From: Actinomycetes bacterium
GTDB taxonomy: Bacteria; Actinomycetota; Actinomycetes; Propionibacteriales; Propionibacteriaceae
Assembly (NCBI GenBank): GCA_009785885.1
Contig: WQUE01000116.1
Span: 1 to 5,668 of the forward strand
Direction of reading: 5' to 3'
Length of the DNA stretch: 5,668 bases
Made by a program: the position numbers and the translations under genes. The notes beneath the pieces are model-generated. The model had not been told where the DNA came from. It did no database searches and saw nothing but the letters and a program-made list of their open reading frames with translations. Positions within the stretch are counted from its first letter, which is position 1; every line of letters begins with the position of its first letter. Shown here piece by piece: positions 1 through 5,165 of the stretch.

Positions 1-830
1 GCATCGTGAACGGCACCACGAACTACATCCTGGACCAGATGACGAACGAGCATCTGGGCTTCGCGGAGGCGCTCGCCCAGGCGCAGCATCTCGGGTTCGC
101 AGAAGCCGACCCGACGAACGATGTCGAGGGCTACGATGCCGCGTCGAAGGCCGCGATCCTCGCCAGCCTGGCGTTCCGCACCTGGGTGGGCGCGGGGCAG
201 GTGTCCCGCGAGGGCATCACGGCGCTCACCCCGGACGACATCGCGGCGGCGGCCGCCTCCGGGTGCGTGCTGAAGCTTCTGGCCGTCGCGCAGTTGCTGG
301 AGGACGGCGCCGTGAGCGTCCGCGTGCACCCGGCGATGGTGCCCACATCCCACCCGCTGGCCGCGGTCGGCGGCGCGTACAACGCGATCTTCCTCCTGGC
401 CCGCGAGGCGGGCCGGCTGATGTTCCTCGGGCCGGGGGCCGGCGGTGCCCCGACGGCCAGCGCCGTGATCGGCGATCTCGTGACCGTCGGCCGCAACCGT
501 CACCACGGGGTGGCCGGGCCGCGCGAGAACGTCGTCGCGACGCGACGCGTGGCCGCCGCGGGGGAGGCCGTCACCCGCTATCACCTGCGGTTCGCGGTCG
601 CAGACCAGCCGGGCACGCTCGCGGCGGTGGCGGCGATCCTGGCCGCCCACCAGGTGTCGGTGCGAACCGTGCACCAGTCGGTGCCGGAGCCCGGGCCGGA
701 CGCGGTGGCCCAGCTCAGCCTGATGACCCACCAGGCGCGCGAGGCGGACGTCCAGGCGTGCCTGGACGAACTGGAGGACAGCCCGGTGACCCGCGGGCCC
801 GTCCACCTGATCCGGGTGGAGGGCATGTGA
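1..830 (+). CDS. hom: Homoserine dehydrogenase, C-terminal part (5' truncated by window edge)
   Basis: Catalyses NAD(P)H-dependent reduction of aspartate semialdehyde to homoserine, the branch step to threonine and methionine, in the cytoplasm. The window opens inside the conserved stretch IVNGTTNYIL (first complete codon at base 3), so about 155-165 N-terminal residues, including the nucleotide-binding fold, are missing; 275 residues are visible. Counting from that first Ile, the catalytic-domain signature EADPTNDVEGYDAASK covers residues 34-49. Its E34, D40, D45 and K49 align with E208, D214, D219 and K223 of the yeast enzyme. A later conserved segment, GPGAGGAPTASAVIGD, follows. The last ~80 residues form an ACT domain (core RYHLRFAVADQPGTLAAV), normally the site of threonine feedback control. 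The stop codon TGA (828-830) overlaps the start of thrH. The promoter must lie outside the window. The identification is secure. Confidence 0.96.
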   Translation, partial: IVNGTTNYILDQMTNEHLGFAEALAQAQHLGFAEADPTNDVEGYDAASKAAILASLAFRTWVGAGQVSREGITALTPDDIAAAAASGCVLKLLAVAQLLEDGAVSVRVHPAMVPTSHPLAAVGGAYNAIFLLAREAGRLMFLGPGAGGAPTASAVIGDLVTVGRNRHHGVAGPRENVVATRRVAAAGEAVTRYHLRFAVADQPGTLAAVAAILAAHQVSVRTVHQSVPEPGPDAVAQLSLMTHQAREADVQACLDELEDSPVTRGPVHLIRVEGM

Positions 831-1456
831 AACCCTGGTTGACCTGCCTCGACCTCGAAGGCGTGCTCGTGCCCGAGGTCTGGATCGCCGTCGCCGAACG
901 GACCGGCATCGACGAGCTGCGCCTGACGACCCGCGACGTCGCCGACTACGCGGCGCTGATGCGCCATCGCCTCCAGGTGCTCGACGCGCACGGCCTCGGC
1001 CTGGCCGACATCCAGGCGGTGATCGCGGGCGTCGAACCCCTGCCCGGGGCGAAGGCGTTCCTGGACGACCTGCGGGCACGCCGGCAGGTCGTGCTTCTGT
1101 CCGACACGTTCGAGCAGTTCGCCGGGCCGCTCATGGCCCAGCTGGGCCGTCCGACGATCCTGTGCCATTCGCTCGTCGTGGAGAACGGCCACATCCGCGA
1201 CTGGCGCATGCGGCTGCCCGAGCAGAAGCGGGCCAGCGTCCTCGCGTTCCAGGGCTTGGGCTACGCCGTGAGTGCCGGAGGCGACTCGTACAACGACACG
1301 GCGATGCTGCTGGCCGCCGAGGTCGGCGTGTTGTTCCGCCCGCCGGCCAGCGTCGTCGAGGCGTTCCCGCAGCTGCCGGTGGTGACCACCTACGACGAGT
1401 TCGCGCGCGCCCTGGACGACGGCCAGGCCCGGTGGGACGCCGCGTCTCGTGCATAG
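827..1456 (+). CDS. thrH: Bifunctional phosphoserine phosphatase / homoserine phosphotransferase ThrH
   Basis: A 209-residue HAD-superfamily protein that reads almost colinearly with Pseudomonas aeruginosa ThrH from memory. In that family it hydrolyses phosphoserine and can move the phosphate from phosphoserine to homoserine, giving homoserine phosphate for threonine synthase. HAD motif I is CLDLEGVLVPE, with nucleophile D9 and E11; Glu instead of the usual Asp at the second acidic position is typical of ThrH rather than SerB. Motif II is LLSDTF (S92), the motif III lysine is probably K134, and motif IV is GDSYND (D153, D157). The GTG start at 827 is chosen because homology begins immediately after it and GGAGGG (818-823) lies just upstream. 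An in-frame extension further back into hom is Arg/Gly/Pro-rich noise. The 4-nt overlap with hom implies translational coupling. In most actinobacteria the genes here are thrC and thrB. That the enzyme acts as the homoserine kinase in this organism is inferred from position. No clear terminator follows. Confidence 0.93.
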   Translation: MKPWLTCLDLEGVLVPEVWIAVAERTGIDELRLTTRDVADYAALMRHRLQVLDAHGLGLADIQAVIAGVEPLPGAKAFLDDLRARRQVVLLSDTFEQFAGPLMAQLGRPTILCHSLVVENGHIRDWRMRLPEQKRASVLAFQGLGYAVSAGGDSYNDTAMLLAAEVGVLFRPPASVVEAFPQLPVVTTYDEFARALDDGQARWDAASRA

Positions 1457-1473
1457 GACACCCGACCGGCTGC

Positions 1474-1504
1474 TTGCGCATTGACTGGATCGTGCTGGTA
1501 CCAT
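1474..1504 (+). promoter_or_regulatory. Probable rho promoter with extended -10
   Basis: A -10 element TACCAT (1499-1504) is directly preceded by TGG (1496-1498), which makes an extended -10. A TTGCGC (1474-1479) lies 19 nt upstream as a partial -35. The better -35 look-alike TTGACT (1481-1486) is only 12 nt from this -10, too close to pair with it. The predicted transcript start is near A1511, giving a 5' leader of about 207 nt before the rho start. It is the only convincing promoter in the thrH-rho gap. The exact -35 is uncertain. Confidence 0.5.
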
Positions 1505-1510
1505 GGTGCG

Positions 1511-1717
1511 ACAGCAGAGGGTTTCTCCTCTGCCGGTTCCTGGGGCACGGCAGCGGTTCCGCGCTGAAATCGCCCCGACGCCCATCCCAGCGCTCGTCAC
1601 GGCTGCGTGACCCGCGGTGGTGGGCACCAGTCGTCTCCACACTGACGCCGTCCCCACGGGCGGCCAGCGCGCTGAAGCCTCCGGCCCTGGCCGGGAATTG
1701 TGAAAGAAGGACCATCG
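1511..1717 (+). promoter_or_regulatory. Structured 5' leader of rho
   Basis: About 207 nt between the predicted transcript start and the rho GTG contain a series of short inverted repeats on the RNA strand. Hairpin 1 pairs GCAGAGG (1514-1520) with CCTCTGC (1527-1533), perfect 7 bp with a 6-nt loop, almost at the 5' end. Structure 2 is nested: GGGGC (1542-1546) with GCCCC (1572-1576), enclosing CAGCG (1551-1555) with CGCTG (1562-1566). Hairpin 3 pairs GTCACG (1596-1601) with CGTGAC (1606-1611) around a 4-nt loop. Smaller stems are CCGT/ACGG (1648-1659) and CCGGC/GCCGG (1681-1694), the last ending 8 nt before the Shine-Dalgarno. CGGTTCC is repeated directly at 1534-1540 and 1554-1560. rho is autoregulated through its leader in E. 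coli; a similar role here is inference. GC-rich DNA makes some small stems likely by chance. Confidence 0.5.
1702..1711 (+). promoter_or_regulatory. Shine-Dalgarno that fixes the rho start
   Basis: GAAAGAAGGA is a strong match to the anti-Shine-Dalgarno of 16S rRNA and ends 6 nt before the GTG at 1718. It overlaps an earlier in-frame GTG at 1700, which would have no ribosome binding site of its own. The 1718 codon is therefore the better start. Confidence 0.8.
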
Positions 1718-3415
1718 GTGAGTGTCACCTCGCATGACTTGCGCCCCACCTCCGTCGCCGACCTGGCCGGCCTCAAGCTGCCCGAACTGAAGGCGACGGC
1801 CGTCCAGTTGGGCATCAGGGGCGTGACAGGCCTGCGCAAGCAGCAACTGATCGACGCGATTGCGGCCGCCAATGTGGTTCCCGCGCGGCATCGTGCACCC
1901 CAGGCCGCCCAGGCCCCGATGTCCCCGTCGGCTGTCACCGCCCCGGTGTCCCCGCCGGCGTCGACGCCACCGGCGGCCCAGCGGCAGACCACGACCGAGG
2001 TGGGGGCCCTGCTCGACCAGTTGACCGCCGATCCTTCGGTGCAGCAGCGCCGCCGCGAGCGCGCGTCCCGACGCAGCGTTCCCGACCTCACCCAGGTCGC
2101 CCAGGCGATCGAGGCCGCCGATCCGCCGGCGCCGGCCTCCGCCGGGCGCGGGCCCACGTTCTCGCGCGACGACGAGGAGGGCGGCAACCATCGCAGCCGC
2201 CGGCGCCGTCAGCGCGACCGCCAGAACCGCCGCCGCGGCGGCGTCGAGCCGGAGCGCCTGGACGACACGGTCGTCCGCGAGGACGATGTGACGATCGAGG
2301 TGGCGGGCATCCTGGACGTCCTGGAGAACTACGCGTTCGTCCGGACGTCCGGCTACCTGCCCGGGCCGAGCGACGCCTACGTGCCGTTGTCCCTGGTGCG
2401 CAAGAACGAGTTGCGGAAGGGCGACGTCGTCACGGGCATCGTGCGCATGCCGCACGAGGGCGAGCGCACGCAGAAGTTCAACCCGCTCGTCCGCGTGGAC
2501 ACGGTGAACGGCGCGACGCCGGACCGCATGCGCGGCCGTCCCGACTTTGCGAAGCTGACGCCGCTGTACCCGCAGGAGCGGCTGCGCATGGAGACCACGC
2601 CGGTGAACATGACCGGCCGGATCGTCGACCTGGTGGCGCCGATCGGCAAGGGCCAGCGTGGCCTGATCGTCTCCCCGCCGAAGGCCGGCAAGACGATGGT
2701 GATGCAGAACATCGCGAACGCGATCACGGCGAACAATCCCGAGGTGTACCTCATGGTCGTCCTGGTGGACGAGCGGCCCGAGGAGGTCACGGACTTCCAG
2801 CGCACGACGACCGCCGAGGTGATCGCCTCGACGTTCGACCGTCCGGCGGAGGATCACACGACGGTGGCCGAGCTGGCCGTCGAGCGCGCGAAGCGTCTCG
2901 TCGAGCTGGGCCACGACGTGGTCATCCTGCTGGACGGCATCACGCGCCTGGGCCGCGCCTACAACCAGGCCGCCCCCGCGAGCGGCCGCATCCTGTCCGG
3001 CGGCGTGGACTCGGCCGCGCTGTACCCGCCGAAGAAGTTCTTCGGCGCGGCCCGGAACATCGAGGACGGCGGGTCGCTGACGATTCTCGCGACCGCCCTC
3101 GTCGAGACCGGATCCCGCATGGACGAGGTGATCTTCGAGGAGTTCAAGGGCACCGGCAACATGGAGCTGAAGCTGTCGCGCCAGCTCGCTGACAAGCGCA
3201 TCTTCCCGGCGATCGACGTGGACGCCTCGGGCACCCGCCGCGAGGAGCTGCTCATGGGCCGCAACGAGCTCGACATCATCTGGAAGCTGCGCCGCGTGCT
3301 CGCCGGCCTGGAGGACCAGCAGGCCCTGGAGATGCTGCTGTCGCGCATGCGCAAGACCCAGAGCAACGCCGAATTCCTTGTCGTGATCTCCAAGACCACG
3401 CCGGGGCCTGAGTAG
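1718..3415 (+). CDS. rho: Transcription termination factor Rho
   Basis: A hexameric RNA-dependent ATPase/helicase that terminates transcription. At 565 residues it is about 145 longer than E. coli Rho (419). A Rho N-terminal helical domain (about 10-52) is followed by a low-complexity insertion (about 55-185), first Ala/Pro-rich, then with an Arg cluster at 159-173. This is typical of actinobacteria. The cold-shock-like primary RNA-binding domain spans about 188-262. Walker A is SPPKAGKT (319-326), the catalytic glutamate E352, Walker B aspartate D406, Q-loop around RILSGG (424-429), R-loop KGTGN (477-481) and arginine finger R507. From Walker A to the arginine finger the protein aligns gaplessly with E. 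coli Rho at an offset of 141. Two positions of the bicyclomycin pocket differ: F360 for M219 and G407 for S266. Motor residues are intact, so the protein should be functional. The gene has its own promoter and leader, and rpsA follows. Confidence 0.97.
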   Translation: MSVTSHDLRPTSVADLAGLKLPELKATAVQLGIRGVTGLRKQQLIDAIAAANVVPARHRAPQAAQAPMSPSAVTAPVSPPASTPPAAQRQTTTEVGALLDQLTADPSVQQRRRERASRRSVPDLTQVAQAIEAADPPAPASAGRGPTFSRDDEEGGNHRSRRRRQRDRQNRRRGGVEPERLDDTVVREDDVTIEVAGILDVLENYAFVRTSGYLPGPSDAYVPLSLVRKNELRKGDVVTGIVRMPHEGERTQKFNPLVRVDTVNGATPDRMRGRPDFAKLTPLYPQERLRMETTPVNMTGRIVDLVAPIGKGQRGLIVSPPKAGKTMVMQNIANAITANNPEVYLMVVLVDERPEEVTDFQRTTTAEVIASTFDRPAEDHTTVAELAVERAKRLVELGHDVVILLDGITRLGRAYNQAAPASGRILSGGVDSAALYPPKKFFGAARNIEDGGSLTILATALVETGSRMDEVIFEEFKGTGNMELKLSRQLADKRIFPAIDVDASGTRREELLMGRNELDIIWKLRRVLAGLEDQQALEMLLSRMRKTQSNAEFLVVISKTTPGPE

Positions 3416-3467
3416 GCCTGGCGACTCAGCCACGGGCGTATTGAGACCATATCGTGACCTACGATGC

Positions 3468-3490
3468 CCGGGTTCGATTGACCGGCCCGG
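3468..3490 (+). repeat. Inverted repeat spanning the rpsA -35 element
   Basis: CCGGG (3468-3472) and CCCGG (3486-3490) are perfect inverted arms separated by 13 nt; two G-T pairs could lengthen the stem to 7 bp. The spacer holds the TTGACC -35 of the rpsA promoter. It could be an operator-like site, part of the transcription end of rho, or chance in GC-rich DNA. No T-tract follows. Confidence 0.3.
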
Positions 3491-3507
3491 AAATCCGACG
3501 GTAAACT
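3478..3507 (+). promoter_or_regulatory. Probable rpsA promoter (sigma-A type)
   Basis: TTGACC (3478-3483), an 18-nt spacer and TAAACT (3502-3507) match the actinobacterial housekeeping pattern TTGACn-N18-TAnnnT well. The predicted transcript start is around 3513-3516, giving a leader of 85-90 nt before the rpsA ATG. It is the best promoter in the window, as expected for a ribosomal protein gene. Confidence 0.72.
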
Positions 3508-3513
3508 TGGACC

Positions 3514-3600
3514 TTGTCGTATGCCGTGCGCCGTCCCCATGGATGTCGCGTCTTCGCGGCATCGTCATCCGCAATCCATACATCCATCGAAAGCCAGTCA
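3514..3600 (+). promoter_or_regulatory. rpsA 5' leader with competing RNA structures
   Basis: GATGTCGCG (3542-3550) pairs with CGCGGCATC (3555-3563) around the loop TCTT: nine base pairs, one of them G-U. A competing pairing joins ATGGATGT (3539-3546) to ACATCCAT (3580-3587), eight perfect pairs. The two share bases 3542-3546 and so exclude each other. ATCCAT occurs twice close together (3574-3579 and 3582-3587), giving a second possible partner. The long-range pairing would sit just upstream of the only purine-rich ribosome contact, GAAAG (3589-3593). A leader with a weak Shine-Dalgarno and autogenous control by S1 is known for E. coli rpsA; a parallel mechanism here is inference. Confidence 0.45.
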
Positions 3601-3604
3601 ATGA
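3521..3604 (+). other. Possible 27-codon upstream open reading frame ending on the rpsA start
   Basis: An ATG at 3521 opens 27 codons that end with TGA at 3602-3604. That stop overlaps the rpsA ATG as ATGA. The peptide would be MPCAVPMDVASS followed by a His-rich tail containing RHRH. It would start only 5-8 nt from the predicted transcript 5' end and has no Shine-Dalgarno, so it would be read in a near-leaderless way. Against a real peptide: third codon positions are only about half G/C, unlike the flanking genes, and the frame overlaps the structured leader. Open frames of this length arise by chance. I list it for the exact stop-start overlap. Confidence 0.25.
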
Positions 3605-5058
3605 CCTCAACCACCCAGACCGCGCCGGGCGTCGCGGTCGACGACATCGGTTCGCCTGAAGCCTTCGAGGCGGCCGTCGACTCCACCATCAAGTACTTCA
3701 ACGACGGGGACATCGTCACCGGCACCGTCGTGAAAATCGACCGGGACGAAGTCCTGCTCGACATCGGCTACAAGACCGAAGGCGTCATCCCGGCCAAGGA
3801 GCTGTCCATCAAGCACGACGTCGATCCCAATGACGTCGTCCAGGTGGGCGACCAGGTCGAGGCCCTCGTCCAACAGAAGGAGGACAAGGAAGGACGCCTC
3901 ATCCTGTCCAAGAAGCGCGCCCAGTACGAGCGCGCCTGGGGCATCACCGAGAAGATCAAGGAGGCCGATGGCGTCGTCACCGGCACGGTCATCGAGGTGG
4001 TCAAGGGCGGTCTGATCGTCGATATCGGCCTGCGCGGCTTCCTGCCCGCCTCCCTGGTGGAGATGCGCCGGGTGCGCGACCTGCAGCCGTACATCGGCCA
4101 GCAGATCGAGGCGAAGATCATCGAGCTGGACAAGAACCGCAACAACGTGGTGCTGTCGCGCCGGGCGTGGCTGGAGCAGACCCAGTCCGAGGTCCGCACG
4201 AACTTCCTCAACAACCTGCAGAAGGGCCAGATCCGCAAGGGCGTGATCAGCTCCATCGTGAACTTCGGCGCGTTCGTGAACCTGGGCGGTGTGGACGGCC
4301 TCGTGCACGTCTCCGAGCTGTCCTGGAAGCACATCGACCACCCGAACGAGGTCGTCGAGGTCGGCCAGCCGGTCACCGTCGAGGTGCTGGACGTCGACTA
4401 CGACCGCGAGCGCGTGTCGCTGTCGCTGAAGGCGACGCAGGAGGATCCGTGGCAGACGTTCGCCCGCACGCACCAGTTGGGCGAGATCGTGCCGGGCAAG
4501 GTCACGAAGCTGGTGCCGTTCGGCGCGTTCGTGCGCGTCGAGGACGGCATCGAGGGCCTCGTGCACGTCTCCGAGCTGGCCGAGCGCCACGTCGAGATCC
4601 CCGAGCAGGTCGTCAGCGTCGGCGAGGAGGTCATGGTGAAGATCATCGACATCGACCTCGACCGCCGGCGTATCTCCTTGTCGCTGAAGCAGGCGAACGA
4701 GGGCGTCGACATCGCGGCCGAGGACTTCGACCCGTCGCTGTACGGCATGACCGCGAGCTACGACGCGAACGGCAACTACATCTATCCCGAGGGTTTCGAC
4801 CCCGAGACGAACGAGTGGAAGCCGGGCTACGAGGAGCAGCAGGCCGCCTGGGAGGCGCAGTACGCCGAGGCGCACGCCCGCTGGGAGGCGCTGAAGAAGC
4901 AGGCCGCCGAGGCCGAGGCCGCCGATCACGAGGCGGCGGTCGAGGTGGGCACCGCGACGTCGTACACCTCGACGCCGGCCGCTCCGGCCGCCAGCAGCCT
5001 GGCCTCCGACGAGGCGCTTCAGGCGCTGAAGGAGAAGCTGACCGGCTCGGCCGACTAG
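3601..5058 (+). CDS. rpsA: 30S ribosomal protein S1
   Basis: Binds mRNA on the small ribosomal subunit and aids translation initiation. The 485-residue protein has four S1 RNA-binding domains at about 35-104, 122-188, 208-277 and 294-363, against six in E. coli; the four-domain form is usual in actinobacteria. A tail follows with FDPSLYGMTASYDANGNY (376-393), an Ala/Glu-rich probably helical stretch (about 411-447) and an acidic end. Domains 3 and 4 share the NFGAF/PFGAF and GLVHVSEL signatures. In domain 4, K303, F307, F310 and R357 fall at the positions reported as pyrazinoic-acid contacts in Mycobacterium tuberculosis S1; the relevance of that binding is disputed. The ATG at 3601 is chosen because family homology (AVDDIGSPEAFEAAVDSTIK) starts right after it. 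The frame stays open upstream to a TTG at 3514, but that part resembles no S1. Only a weak GAAAG lies upstream. Confidence 0.97.
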   Translation: MTSTTQTAPGVAVDDIGSPEAFEAAVDSTIKYFNDGDIVTGTVVKIDRDEVLLDIGYKTEGVIPAKELSIKHDVDPNDVVQVGDQVEALVQQKEDKEGRLILSKKRAQYERAWGITEKIKEADGVVTGTVIEVVKGGLIVDIGLRGFLPASLVEMRRVRDLQPYIGQQIEAKIIELDKNRNNVVLSRRAWLEQTQSEVRTNFLNNLQKGQIRKGVISSIVNFGAFVNLGGVDGLVHVSELSWKHIDHPNEVVEVGQPVTVEVLDVDYDRERVSLSLKATQEDPWQTFARTHQLGEIVPGKVTKLVPFGAFVRVEDGIEGLVHVSELAERHVEIPEQVVSVGEEVMVKIIDIDLDRRRISLSLKQANEGVDIAAEDFDPSLYGMTASYDANGNYIYPEGFDPETNEWKPGYEEQQAAWEAQYAEAHARWEALKKQAAEAEAADHEAAVEVGTATSYTSTPAAPAASSLASDEALQALKEKLTGSAD

Positions 5059-5075
5059 CCTCTTCGTCATTGAGC

Positions 5076-5117
5076 ACGCAAGTAACCCGGTCCTGTGGAG
5101 GGCCGGGTTGCCTGCGT
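5076..5117 (+). terminator. Long hairpin after rpsA, likely terminator without a U-tract
   Basis: Arms 5076-5093 and 5100-5117 form an 18-position stem with one mismatch (A5081/C5112) and two G-U pairs, closing on the 6-nt loop TGTGGA. The core is AACCCGG (5084-5090) with CCGGGTT (5103-5109). It starts 17 nt after the rpsA stop. There is no T-run after the stem, which is common for actinobacterial terminators. It may stop transcription, or mainly protect the 3' end of rpsA mRNA. Confidence 0.68.
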
Positions 5118-5148
5118 TCGGGCACCATGCGGCGGGCGCCTCGTCGCG

Positions 5149-5157
5149 TGGCAGAAT
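5149..5157 (+). promoter_or_regulatory. Possible extended -10 promoter giving a leaderless coaE mRNA
   Basis: TGG (5149-5151) directly followed by CAGAAT (5152-5157) resembles an extended -10 element (four of six matches to TATAAT). The A of the coaE ATG lies 9 nt after its last base, close to where transcription would begin. No -35 element is visible at the right distance. No Shine-Dalgarno precedes the ATG, which fits leaderless translation, common in actinobacteria. Confidence 0.38.
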
Positions 5158-5165
5158 GCACGGTC

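Noticed and set aside
263..826. In-frame upstream extension of thrH inside hom
   Set aside because: The extra 188 residues are Arg/Gly/Pro-rich out-of-frame hom sequence. ThrH homology begins right at the GTG at 827, which also has a Shine-Dalgarno.
1503..1610. A 35-codon frame beginning with ATG in the rho leader
   Set aside because: Its ATG overlaps the predicted -10 element and lies upstream of the expected transcript start, and it has no Shine-Dalgarno. Probably not translated.
3417..3435. Small stem just after the rho stop (TGGC with GCCA plus two pairs across a bulge)
   Set aside because: Only about six pairs with a bulge and no T-run; too weak to call a terminator in GC-rich sequence.
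3441..3465. Second possible rpsA promoter, TTGAGA (3441-3446) with TACGAT (3460-3465)
   Set aside because: The spacer is only 13 nt, outside the usual 16-19 nt range, and there is no extended -10.
3514..3600. In-frame upstream extension of rpsA to a TTG at 3514
   Set aside because: The added residues do not resemble S1 proteins, and the TTG coincides with the predicted transcript start. The ATG at 3601 fits the family N-terminus.
581..3610. A 3-kb open frame on the - strand (about 1009 codons) opposite hom, thrH and rho
   Set aside because: The translation is Arg/Gly/His/Leu-rich with no recognisable domain, and it runs antisense to three clear genes. Strong G/C bias at third codon positions removes stops on the opposite strand; this is a shadow frame.
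3607..5070. A 487-codon open frame on the - strand opposite rpsA
   Set aside because: It mirrors the rpsA codon bias, giving a Leu/Val/Asp/Arg-rich product with no family resemblance, and has no promoter or ribosome binding site I can see.
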